Part shown: positions 18,606 through 26,491 of the stretch, one piece after another | Numbering within the stretch: position 1 is the stretch's first letter | How the letters are laid out: each line of letters starts with the position of its first letter | Origin: Treponema sp. | GTDB lineage: Bacteria; Spirochaetota; Spirochaetia; Treponematales; Treponemataceae | Reading direction: 5' to 3' | Assembly: GCA_017551545.1 (NCBI GenBank) | Contig: JAFZLJ010000119.1 | Location: forward strand, 1-64,000 | Length of the DNA stretch: 64,000 bases | Notes under the pieces: generated by a model | The model's input: only the letters and a program-made list of their open reading frames with translations | Databases searched by the model: none | Told to the model about the DNA's origin: nothing | Program-made: the position numbers and the translations under genes

Positions 18606-18624
18606 GTGATAGTCTTACTATCAC
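18606..18624. promoter_or_regulatory. Putative TetR operator
   Basis: Perfect palindrome GTGATAGTCTTACTATCAC (8+3+8), located over the expected transcription start of the alpha-galactosidase operon, which also encodes a TetR regulator. Confidence 0.7.
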
Positions 18625-18628
18625 TAAT

Positions 18629-18656
18629 AGGATAACACAGAAATGGTGGATGTCAA
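18629..18656 (-). promoter_or_regulatory. Promoter of the alpha-galactosidase operon
   Basis: On the minus strand TTGACA (18651-18656), 16-base spacer and TATCCT (18629-18634). The start of transcription would fall inside the adjacent palindrome at 18606-18624. Confidence 0.65.
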
Positions 18657-18776
18657 ATTTTTTATGATGCTTTCGGATGACTTTAATAAGAGTAAAAAAA
18701 TTCAATATTTATACATTTATTTTCTTCTCATATATTGTAGAAAATGAAAAAAATAACTATTATATAAAGTTAATAC

Positions 18777-18782
18777 TATAAT
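18777..18782 (+). promoter_or_regulatory. -10 element of the pnt operon
   Basis: TATAAT 22 bases before the pntAA start codon, in a very AT-rich tract. No convincing -35 is seen. Confidence 0.5.
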
Positions 18783-18804
18783 TACACAATTCAGGTGGTT
18801 TGAC

Positions 18805-19935
18805 ATGAAGAAAGTACTTGTCTGCAAGGAGTTGGATCCCCTTGAAACTCGTGTCGCCTTGATTCCGGACGACATTAAAAAGCTTGCTGCCATGGGATTT
18901 GAATTCCAGGTTGTTAGTGGAGCAGGTTTGAAAAGCGGTTTCTCCGATGATGCTTATACAGCAGCCGGAGCTAAGATTATCAAAAAAGAAGAAGACGGTT
19001 ATGATTCTAGCGAAATTATTGTTCGCATCATGAAGCCTAAGACAACAAAGGGTATGAAAAAAGATACCTTCCATATCAGCTATATGGATCCGTTCAACGA
19101 AAAAGATCTTTTGAACGAATTTGCTAAGAATGGTCTTCAGGCTGTTTCACTGGAAATGATTCCACGTTCTACACTGGCTCAGAAGATGGACGTTCAGTCG
19201 TCACAGACTTCTCTTGCCGGTTATGTTGCAGTTGTTAATGCTGCTGCTAAGCTTCCAAAAATCCTTCCTATGATGGTTACTCCAGCAGGTACAATTAATC
19301 CTGCACGCGTATTCATTATTGGTGTTGGTGTTGCAGGTCTTCAGGCTATTGCTACTGCTAAACGTCTTGGTGCACGTGTAGACGCATTCGATACTCGTCC
19401 TGTTGTAGAAGAGCAGGTTAAATCTCTTGGTGCTTCATTCGTAAAGATTGACCTTGGAGAAATGGGACAGACTGCTCAGGGTTATGCTAAAGAGCTTACT
19501 CCTGAACAGATTGCTAAACAGAAGGAAGCACAGGCTAAGGTTTGTGAACGTTCAAATATCGTTATTACAACTGCTAAGGTATTCGGCCGCAAGGCTCCAC
19601 GCCTTATTGAAAAGAACGTTCTTGACCGCATGATGCCGGGTTCTATCGTTGTTGATATGGCTGTATCTACCGGTGGTAACGTAGAAGGTTCTAAGCTCTT
19701 TGAAAACGTTGTTACAGAAAACGGCGTAACAATCATGAGTGGTGATCTTCTTGAGCGCCAGGTTCCGTTTGATGCATCAAAGATGTTCAGTGGAAACATT
19801 ACAGCTTTCCTTACTCACTTCTACAATAAAGATTCAAAAGAATTCGAAGTTCGCATGGAAGATGATATCATGAAGGGTTGTCTGCTTACTCAGGGTGGAC
19901 AGATTATCCACGAAAGATTTAAAGAGGCAAAATAG
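18805..19935 (+). CDS. pntAA: NAD(P) transhydrogenase alpha subunit, part 1
   Basis: Soluble NAD(H)-binding domain (dI) of proton-translocating transhydrogenase, 376 residues. Seen: the alanine-dehydrogenase-like N-terminal half (ETRVALIPDDIKKL), the QTSLAGYVAVV loop, and the Rossmann motif IGVGVAGLQAIATAKRLGARVDAFDTRP. It works with PntAB and PntB at the inner membrane to reduce NADP+ with NADH driven by the proton gradient. The split alpha subunit (separate dI and dII) is found in many bacteria. AGGTGG precedes the ATG. A repeat C pair separates it from pntAB. Confidence 0.95.
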   Translation: MKKVLVCKELDPLETRVALIPDDIKKLAAMGFEFQVVSGAGLKSGFSDDAYTAAGAKIIKKEEDGYDSSEIIVRIMKPKTTKGMKKDTFHISYMDPFNEKDLLNEFAKNGLQAVSLEMIPRSTLAQKMDVQSSQTSLAGYVAVVNAAAKLPKILPMMVTPAGTINPARVFIIGVGVAGLQAIATAKRLGARVDAFDTRPVVEEQVKSLGASFVKIDLGEMGQTAQGYAKELTPEQIAKQKEAQAKVCERSNIVITTAKVFGRKAPRLIEKNVLDRMMPGSIVVDMAVSTGGNVEGSKLFENVVTENGVTIMSGDLLERQVPFDASKMFSGNITAFLTHFYNKDSKEFEVRMEDDIMKGCLLTQGGQIIHERFKEAK

Positions 19936-19946
19936 GACGTCACCCC

Positions 19947-20016
19947 TGTCATTCCCGTGCTTGACACGGGAATCTCATCTTATGAAGAGATTGTCGGGTC
20001 AAGCCCGACAATGACA
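19947..20016. repeat. Repeat C inverted pair within the pnt operon
   Basis: Two facing C units (GTCATTCCCGTGCTTGACAC at the left, inverted partner ending at 20016) fill the pntAA-pntAB gap. The resulting hairpin lies upstream of the pntAB ribosome-binding site and could set subunit ratios. Confidence 0.85.
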
Positions 20017-20048
20017 TAGGGCATGACATTCACATAGGAGTATTAATT

Positions 20049-20339
20049 ATGGATATAATGCTTATTTTCGTATTTGTTATTGCGGCTTTCCTTGGTGTTG
20101 AGCTTATTTCAAAGGTTCCTTCACAGCTTCACACACCACTTATGTCTGGAACAAACGCAATTTCTGGTATTACAGTTGTTGGTGCCATCACTGTTACTGC
20201 AGTTGGTGTTGGCGGAAAGGTTGGACTTGTACTCGGCTTCCTTGCAATCGTATTTGCTACAATCAACGTTGTTGGTGGATACCTTGTAACAGACAGAATG
20301 CTCGGTATGTTCAAGAAAAAGGATTCTACAAAGAAATAA
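20049..20339 (+). CDS. pntAB: NAD(P) transhydrogenase alpha subunit, part 2
   Basis: Small membrane subunit (96 residues, three predicted helices) of the transhydrogenase, contributing part of the proton channel (dII). Seen: the conserved LGVELISKVPSQLHTPLMSGTNAISGI stretch typical of PntAB, then two hydrophobic helices. TAGGAG precedes the ATG. Confidence 0.94.
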   Translation: MDIMLIFVFVIAAFLGVELISKVPSQLHTPLMSGTNAISGITVVGAITVTAVGVGGKVGLVLGFLAIVFATINVVGGYLVTDRMLGMFKKKDSTKK

Positions 20340-20360
20340 GGGCCGAAAATCGAAGAACCG

Positions 20361-20391
20361 TTAAAAAACAATGCGAGTAGCATTGTTTTAG
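20361..20391. repeat. Hairpin between pntAB and pntB
   Basis: Inverted repeat AAAACAATGC / GCATTGTTTT with a five-base loop. It resembles the GC-centred palindrome at 2668-2689. It is not followed by a long T-run, so it is more likely a processing or stability element than a full terminator. Confidence 0.6.
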
Positions 20392-20456
20392 GTTCATCGA
20401 AAGGATGGCTCAGCGCGAGATTAATCGAGCGCTTATAATTCTAATGGAGTAACTAA

Positions 20457-21884
20457 ATGTCTGATAGTATTATTAAGATTTTATACATGGTTTCTTGTAT
20501 CTTCTTTATCCGCGGTATTAAGCTGCTTGGGAAAACAGATACTGCCCGCAAGGGAAACCTTTATTCTTCAATCGGTATGTTGATTGCCTGTGTAACAGTT
20601 CTTTGTGAAAAGCAGGTACTTGGTTCATGGAGCGCTAACCCTCTTGAAAACGGATATGTTTATATTGCAGCTGCTATCGTAATTGGTTCTGTAATCGGTA
20701 TTATCTGGTCTAAGAAGGTTGAAATGACCGGAATGCCACAGCTTGTTGCTTTGTTCAACGGTTTTGGTGGTCTTTCATCTTTGCTCGTTGCTATTGCTCA
20801 GTATGTTTGCCAGCCTAAGGGAGACTACTTTACAGCTGCTTCTCTTGGTTTGACAATTGCAATTGGTGCCGTAGCATTTACTGGTTCTGTTGTTGCATGG
20901 GGTAAGCTTTCTGGAAAGGCCTTCAAAAAGAATGTAGCTATTCCATTTAAGAACGCACTCAACGCAATCATTTGTATAATCGGATTTTTGGGAATTGTTG
21001 CTTACGCTTTCTTCACAGCAAACAACCCGTTCAGTCTTTCAAATATTGAATTCATTGGTATTGTAGTTTCTACAGCTGCCTTCCTCCTCTTGGGATTCAC
21101 AATGGTAATTCCAATTGGTGGTGGTGATATGCCGGTTATCATTTCGTTCTTGAACGCTTTGTCTGGTCTTGCTGCTGCATTTGCCGGATTCGCAATCAAC
21201 AACACAGTACTTGTTGTTTCTGGATGTCTCGTAGGTGCATCTGGTCTTATCCTTACATTGATTATGTGTAAGGCTATGAACCGCAAGTTCTCTAACCTCC
21301 TGTTCAAGAGCTTTGGTGGTTCTAAGAAGAAGGCAGGTGCTAACGGTCCTGCTAAGGAACCAAAGGCAATTTCTGTAGAAGATGCTTACGTTATTCTTGA
21401 AGCTGCTAAGAACGTTGTAATTGTTCCTGGATATGGTATGGCTGTTGCTCAGGCTCAGCACGCTGTAAAGGAACTCTGCGACAAGCTCGAAGCAAACGGT
21501 GCAGAAGTAAACTTTGCTATTCACCCTGTTGCTGGTCGTATGCCTGGTCATATGAACGTACTTCTTGCCGAAGCAAATGTTCCTTATGAACAGCTCAAGA
21601 CAAGTGATGAAATGAATCCACAGATGAGCAATGTTGACGTTGCAATCATCATTGGTGCAAACGACGTTGTAAACCCAGATGCTATTCACGATCAGAGCTC
21701 ACCACTTTATGGTATGCCAATCGTAAACGCTCACGAAGCAAAGACTGTATTTGTTCTTAAACGTGGTAAGGGTACAGGTTTCTCTGGTGTAGAAAACCCA
21801 CTCTTTACAAACGACAATACAGTTATGATTTACGGTGATGCTAAGTCTACTGTAAGTCAGCTGGTTAGTGAGTTTAATTCATAA
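20457..21884 (+). CDS. pntB: NAD(P) transhydrogenase beta subunit
   Basis: The 475-residue subunit has about nine membrane helices (dII), then an NADP(H)-binding dIII domain. Seen: GGGDMPVIISFLNALSGLAAAFAGFA in the membrane part and, in dIII, VPGYGMAVAQAQHAV, HPVAGRMPGHMNVLLAEA and GANDVVNPDA, all strongly conserved in PntB. It completes the pntAA-pntAB-pntB operon. GGAG precedes the ATG. Confidence 0.96.
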   Translation: MSDSIIKILYMVSCIFFIRGIKLLGKTDTARKGNLYSSIGMLIACVTVLCEKQVLGSWSANPLENGYVYIAAAIVIGSVIGIIWSKKVEMTGMPQLVALFNGFGGLSSLLVAIAQYVCQPKGDYFTAASLGLTIAIGAVAFTGSVVAWGKLSGKAFKKNVAIPFKNALNAIICIIGFLGIVAYAFFTANNPFSLSNIEFIGIVVSTAAFLLLGFTMVIPIGGGDMPVIISFLNALSGLAAAFAGFAINNTVLVVSGCLVGASGLILTLIMCKAMNRKFSNLLFKSFGGSKKKAGANGPAKEPKAISVEDAYVILEAAKNVVIVPGYGMAVAQAQHAVKELCDKLEANGAEVNFAIHPVAGRMPGHMNVLLAEANVPYEQLKTSDEMNPQMSNVDVAIIIGANDVVNPDAIHDQSSPLYGMPIVNAHEAKTVFVLKRGKGTGFSGVENPLFTNDNTVMIYGDAKSTVSQLVSEFNS

Positions 21885-21887
21885 GTG

Positions 21888-21957
21888 AGATTGTCGGGTC
21901 AAGCCCGACAATGACAAACTGTGTCATTCCCGGGCTTGACCCGGGAATCTTTTTTTC
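21888..21957. repeat. Repeat C inverted pair, terminator-like, after pntB
   Basis: Two C units follow the pntB stop. The second, a GC-rich hairpin with core CCCGGGCTTGACCCGGG, is directly followed by seven or more T residues, so it could serve as the intrinsic terminator of the pnt operon. The repeat itself is seen; the terminator role is inferred. Confidence 0.75.
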
Positions 21958-21982
21958 TGTTACAGAAATTCAGTTAATATGT

Positions 21983-21988
21983 TATAAT
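21983..21988 (+). promoter_or_regulatory. Extended -10 element upstream of the cyclase pair
   Basis: TGT-TATAAT, about 34 bases before the GTG start of the first cyclase-like gene, which has its own TGGAG ribosome-binding site. Confidence 0.55.
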
Positions 21989-22022
21989 TATATATACAAC
22001 ATAATTTGCCGCTGGAGTTTCT

Positions 22023-23864
22023 GTGAATATTAAAAAGTTTTTCTTCTTTTCATTTTTAATTTTTTTCAATACAGTTTTTCTTTTTGCGGCAGAAACTTTG
22101 CAGCAGTTGAATGAGTGGCAGCTGTTTTATCATAAAAGCCCGGATCAGGTTTTTGAACTGGCAGATGATGGTGTGCCTGCAGATCTGGAAATAACTCAGG
22201 TTGGATATTGGGATAGGCCTTCCGAAAAATACGGTTGTTACAGAACTGTTGTTACAGGCCTGGACCCTTCTAAAAAATATGAAATCTTACAAAAGGATTC
22301 GCCAAAAACTTCGTGTGCAGTTTATGTAAACAGAAAGCTTGTTACACAGGCAGGAGACCCTTTTGAAATATTAAAATCTGAGCCTTCAAAGGGTTCGCAT
22401 TCTATTGTTGAGCCTGTTAGTTTTGAATTTTATCCGGACGACAACGGAAACGCAGAAATCATATTTTTTATAGCGAATTATTTTTATAGAAAATCAGGGC
22501 TCCATGATACAGTTTATATTGGGCCTTCGGGAAGTTTTTCGAACAATACTTACATCACCTTGTATGCAGTAATTTGCGGAGCTTTGATTTTTATAGGCAT
22601 CCTCTGTCTTTTCCAGTTCATAATCAATCATCAGCGAAAAGAATATTTTTATCTGGGAATAACAGCTATTGCGCTTGCCTTGAGAATATCTACAAACGGA
22701 TTGAGTCTGCTTTCAATTTTGATTCCAAAGCTTTCGGCAGAAATAAAATTTAAAATTGAATATCTTGCAATGTGGATTGTTCCTATTTGCGTTACTCAAA
22801 TGCTTGATGCAATTAATCCGAACAAAAAACTGCGTCCAATAAAATATGCTTTGATTATTGCAGAGCTTGTAATTGGAATTGTAAATATTTCGGTTCCGGC
22901 TTATTACACAAACAGAATGGTTCGTATACTTCAGGCAGCAATGATTATTGTCTGCGCTTATGTAATCGGGTTGAGCATTTATAATCTTATTACAAAAAAA
23001 CGATATTCTGTTTTTAATGCGTTGAGTTATCTTTTGGTAATCATTGGTGCTGTTATTGATGTTTTGATTTCTAATGGTGCAGGTGGATTTACAATTTCGC
23101 TGCTGCCGTTCTTCCTTGTTGTGTTTGTATTGCTGCAGATTTTAATGTTTGTAAAAATCCAGAATGATATTTATCTTGAAACAGTCCAGACAAGCACCAA
23201 GCTCCAGCGTTTGAACGAGGCATACCTGCGTTTTGTACCGCGCGAATTTCTTAAGCTTTTGAATAAGGAATCTGTTATTAAAACAGGACTCGGCGATTAT
23301 TCAAATATTGAAATGTGCATTATGTTTTCTAAAGTGCATATTTATTGTCCGGCAAATCATGTTTCGCTCGAAGAACATTTTCATATTTTTGATGAATACC
23401 TTAAGCGTGTGTCTCCAATCATCAAGGAGCATAACGGTTTTGTAAGTAAGTTTTTGAGCGGTGGATTTATGGCGCTTTTCCCAAAGAATGAACTTGATGC
23501 TGTTTTGACCGCACTTGAAATTGAACAAACTGTTGATGAGTTTAATCAAAAACTGTTTACAAAAAATCACAAGATTGAAGTTTGGATGGGAATACATTTT
23601 GGCAAGATGATTATCGGTACAATCGGTGAAGAGAATCGTCTTGATGATACTGTAATTTCTGATACTGTAAATACTTCTTCGAGAATTGAATCTGTCTGCG
23701 AAAAATTAGGAAAGACAATTATTGTTTCTGAGGAAGTTGTTCAAAAAGTGCAGGCAGCCGAAACTGAAAATTCTCCTGCGGCATTTGCGTTTGAGCGGCT
23801 TGAAGATGTTCAGGTAAAGGGAAAAGAAAAACCTTTGCAGATTTATGAGGTGCGCAAAATATGA
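22023..23864 (+). CDS. Membrane adenylate-cyclase-like receptor, C2-type (lacks metal-binding aspartates)
   Basis: The 613-residue protein has a signal peptide (1-22), an extracytoplasmic beta-rich domain to about 170, seven membrane helices of 7TMR-DISM type (175-380), a coiled coil (385-415) and a class III cyclase domain (425-612). Both metal-binding Asp positions are replaced (Lys437 and Gly480). The residues that bind base and stabilise the transition state are present: Lys476, Thr543, Asn550, Arg554. It therefore cannot be active as a homodimer by the known mechanism but could supply the second half of a heterodimer with the next gene, which it overlaps by ATGA. GTG start with TGGAG. 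Confidence 0.85.
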   Translation: MNIKKFFFFSFLIFFNTVFLFAAETLQQLNEWQLFYHKSPDQVFELADDGVPADLEITQVGYWDRPSEKYGCYRTVVTGLDPSKKYEILQKDSPKTSCAVYVNRKLVTQAGDPFEILKSEPSKGSHSIVEPVSFEFYPDDNGNAEIIFFIANYFYRKSGLHDTVYIGPSGSFSNNTYITLYAVICGALIFIGILCLFQFIINHQRKEYFYLGITAIALALRISTNGLSLLSILIPKLSAEIKFKIEYLAMWIVPICVTQMLDAINPNKKLRPIKYALIIAELVIGIVNISVPAYYTNRMVRILQAAMIIVCAYVIGLSIYNLITKKRYSVFNALSYLLVIIGAVIDVLISNGAGGFTISLLPFFLVVFVLLQILMFVKIQNDIYLETVQTSTKLQRLNEAYLRFVPREFLKLLNKESVIKTGLGDYSNIEMCIMFSKVHIYCPANHVSLEEHFHIFDEYLKRVSPIIKEHNGFVSKFLSGGFMALFPKNELDAVLTALEIEQTVDEFNQKLFTKNHKIEVWMGIHFGKMIIGTIGEENRLDDTVISDTVNTSSRIESVCEKLGKTIIVSEEVVQKVQAAETENSPAAFAFERLEDVQVKGKEKPLQIYEVRKI

Positions 23865-25780
23865 AAAGATTGATTTTAGTTAGCATTAGCTTACTCATGT
23901 TTTTGTGTTGCACTAATTTATTTGCACAGGGAGCTTTGTATAAAGTTTCTGATCGTGAAAAGCTTGCACTTGGTTCAGAGACAATTGAAACAAACTGGGA
24001 TTTTTACTGGGGAAAATTTATTTCTCCTTCAGATAAAACTACAGCGCCAGATTTACAGGTAACAGTTCCGTGCGAGTGGAATAAATATGATTTACCTGAT
24101 GAAGCAAAAGCTGTTGCAAAAAAAGGTGACGGTTCTGGAACATACAGATTGACCCTTACAAATTTAAAACCAAATACAGAATATGCTTTTCCGGTTTTTG
24201 AAGTTTTTTATACAGCGAGCAAAATATATGCAGACAACCAATTAATTTACCGGAGTGGTGAACCTGCAGAAAACTGGAAAGAAACAAAGGCTGAACAATA
24301 TTGCGACAAGGCTGTTTTTAAAACAGACCCGACTGGCAGAGTAACTCTTACAATTTATATTTCGAATAATTTTTACCGTAAGGGTGGCTTTAGAGGAAAG
24401 TTTACTTTAAGCGAAAACAAAGTTTATACACAGGCCTCAAGAACTCAGCTTTGCGCCTACAGTATTTTTGCAGGCCTCCTGCTCTTTATGATTTTATATT
24501 GCTTTTTGCTCAGTCTTCAGAAAAAAGATATATCGAGCTTTTATCTTGGGCTTTTGATTTTTGGAGTTTTGTCGCGCCTTGTAACAGCAGTGTTCCCGTT
24601 GCTTAAAGCAGTTTTTGCAGACATGCCTTTTACAATGATCCTGCGGCTTGAATATATGGCATTGTTTGTAATGCCTGCGGCGCAGACTTTATATTTTGAT
24701 TCTTTGAACAAAAAGATTTTTAATCATATTCCTGCTAAGCTTCTGGCTGCTCCAAGTTTGATTTTCTTGCTGCTTGATTTTACATTGCCGATTCGTTTTG
24801 CAAACAGGCTTGTTCCTTTTATGCAGGCTTATGCCTTCCTGATTATTGGAATTGAAGTTGTATTGTTCTTTATCCGCATTATCAAGAATAAAGATTTTAT
24901 AAGTATAATGGCTATTATTTCGCTCATCATTATTGCGATTGGAACAGCTAATGATATTCTTATAATTCATCACACTTATATTCTTGGAAGGGTTAAGCTG
25001 CTTGGACTTTCATTTGTAGTTTATGCCTTCTTCCAGATTATTGTTCTTGCATATATTCAAGACAAAAACTACCGAAAGGTAGTTGAATTAAACAAAGAGT
25101 TAGTTGAGACTAACATTGCGTACTATCGTTTTGTGCCAAAAGAATTTCTTGAACTGCTAAGTAAAAAAGATATTACAGAAGTAAATCTTGGAGAATACAA
25201 GGTTGCAAAAATGGCAGTGCTTTCGGCAGACATAAGAAACTTTACTTCTACTTCCGAAAAGCTTTCGCCTATTCAGGTTTTTGATATGCTCAATTCTTAT
25301 CTGCGTCGCGTTGCTCCTCTTATCCGTAAGTACAATGGAATTATTGAAAAATATCTGGGTGACGGAATTATTGCAATCTTCCCGGAAAGCGCACAGTCTG
25401 CTGTAAATTGTGCAGTTGCAATGCAGGAAGAAATGATTGAACTGCGTAAGGAATTTGAAGAGCGCGGTATGCCTGCAATCAGAATAGGAATTGGTGTTCA
25501 TTACGGAAACGTTGTAATTGGAACAGGAGGCGACAGTGAACGCATGACAGAGATTTCGCTTTCGGATGATATTGATATTGCAATTAAAACAGAAGCTGCA
25601 ACAAAGCTTTACAAGCGTCCTATTCTTGTTACAAAGCAGACATTGAATCAGGCAGCAAACGAATTGCGTGCAGTTGGAAAGAAGTTTGATTTTTCCGGCA
25701 AGGAAGTGGCTGCCCAGGAAGATGCAACAATTCCTCCGCTGTATTCGATTTACAATAATAAGATTGGTGAAGTGTTATAA
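23861..25780 (+). CDS. Membrane adenylate-cyclase-like receptor, C1-type (keeps metal-binding aspartates)
   Basis: The 639-residue protein has the same architecture as the preceding one: signal peptide (1-22), extracytoplasmic domain (to about 190), seven membrane helices (195-400), a coiled coil ending FVPKEFLELL, and a class III cyclase domain (445-639). Metal sites are intact (Asp457 in SADIRNFT, Asp501 in KYLGDG). The Asn/Arg pair of the transition-state loop is replaced by Asp572 and Lys576, and the Thr/Asp base-selecting position by Ile565. It is complementary to its partner. Start overlaps the upstream stop (ATGA), favouring equal synthesis. It ends overlapping the convergent YgjV-like gene by 6 bases. 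Confidence 0.87.
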   Translation: MKRLILVSISLLMFLCCTNLFAQGALYKVSDREKLALGSETIETNWDFYWGKFISPSDKTTAPDLQVTVPCEWNKYDLPDEAKAVAKKGDGSGTYRLTLTNLKPNTEYAFPVFEVFYTASKIYADNQLIYRSGEPAENWKETKAEQYCDKAVFKTDPTGRVTLTIYISNNFYRKGGFRGKFTLSENKVYTQASRTQLCAYSIFAGLLLFMILYCFLLSLQKKDISSFYLGLLIFGVLSRLVTAVFPLLKAVFADMPFTMILRLEYMALFVMPAAQTLYFDSLNKKIFNHIPAKLLAAPSLIFLLLDFTLPIRFANRLVPFMQAYAFLIIGIEVVLFFIRIIKNKDFISIMAIISLIIIAIGTANDILIIHHTYILGRVKLLGLSFVVYAFFQIIVLAYIQDKNYRKVVELNKELVETNIAYYRFVPKEFLELLSKKDITEVNLGEYKVAKMAVLSADIRNFTSTSEKLSPIQVFDMLNSYLRRVAPLIRKYNGIIEKYLGDGIIAIFPESAQSAVNCAVAMQEEMIELRKEFEERGMPAIRIGIGVHYGNVVIGTGGDSERMTEISLSDDIDIAIKTEAATKLYKRPILVTKQTLNQAANELRAVGKKFDFSGKEVAAQEDATIPPLYSIYNNKIGEVL

Positions 25781-26386
25781 CTGTTTTTCAAAGCAGTCGC
25801 CGTTAGCAGCAAATCCCATCTTAAGCAGATATTTTTGATGAAGCTCTATGCCTGTTCTGGCGGTGAGCTTTTTTATGTTGTCGTCCTTCAGTTTGTTGTA
25901 CAAAAACTTTCCAACAGAAGTGTCACGGTACGCCGGAGTTGTATAATCAAGAGAAACATTCAGGGCGTTTTCTGGTGCGGGTGTACCTACAAGGATGCCT
26001 GCACAATCAGAATGGCAGCAGATAAGATAAACAGAATCGTCTGATTTTATCTGATCAAAATCCGGGAAAATCTTTTTTATATCATCGTTATTTTGTTCAA
26101 GAAAATATTTTGGAAAGCTGTCTGCGCCTGTGAGCTTTACGACTGAATATTCTTTTTTTGTATTAAGCAGCTTATGAAGGTTTATAAGATTTATGATAAT
26201 CAGTGCAACCTGCATTGCGGCTGTAGGGTAGGAATGAATGCACAGGGCGTAGGTGCAGAAAATCACACTTCCGATTGTGTTGATAACACGGAGCTTTACG
26301 ACCGAAGTCATGAGCATAGAGACAATTACAAGTGCAGAACCAATATAACCAATAATTTCGATAATCTGTTTAATGTTGTTAATCAT
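25775..26386 (-). CDS. YgjV-type membrane domain fused to a GNAT-like domain
   Basis: The 203-residue protein has residues 8-75 forming two or three membrane helices with the pattern of YgjV-type small membrane proteins (IEIIGYIGSALVIVSMLMTS, then RVINTIGSVIFCTYALCI). Residues 85-203 resemble an acetyltransferase of the GNAT fold, ending HQKYLLKMGF, the usual last strand. The substrate is unknown. Leaderless start: ATG 6 bases after TATAAT on the minus strand. Confidence 0.7.
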   Translation of the reverse strand: MINNIKQIIEIIGYIGSALVIVSMLMTSVVKLRVINTIGSVIFCTYALCIHSYPTAAMQVALIIINLINLHKLLNTKKEYSVVKLTGADSFPKYFLEQNNDDIKKIFPDFDQIKSDDSVYLICCHSDCAGILVGTPAPENALNVSLDYTTPAYRDTSVGKFLYNKLKDDNIKKLTARTGIELHQKYLLKMGFAANGDCFEKQL

Positions 26387-26392
26387 AAGTTA

Positions 26393-26398
26393 ATTATA
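26393..26398 (-). promoter_or_regulatory. Extended -10 of a probable leaderless promoter (YgjV-GNAT gene)
   Basis: TGA-TATAAT on the minus strand with 6 bases to the ATG at 26386. Confidence 0.65.
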
Positions 26399-26450
26399 TC
26401 ATAAAACAATTTTTATAGAAGTTAATTCTATTTTTTGAAATTTGGCATGG

Positions 26451-26456
26451 TATAAT
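26451..26456 (+). promoter_or_regulatory. Extended -10 element
   Basis: TGG-TATAAT about 35 bases before the ATG at 26492, which has a purine-rich GGGGGCAG ribosome-binding site. Confidence 0.55.
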
Positions 26457-26491
26457 GTAAGCATAATCTAATTCAAACGCCGGGGGCAGAT

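Noticed and set aside
18657..18804. Riboswitch or small RNA upstream of pntAA
   Set aside because: The stretch is simple AT-rich sequence with a -10 element; no conserved paired structure could be seen.
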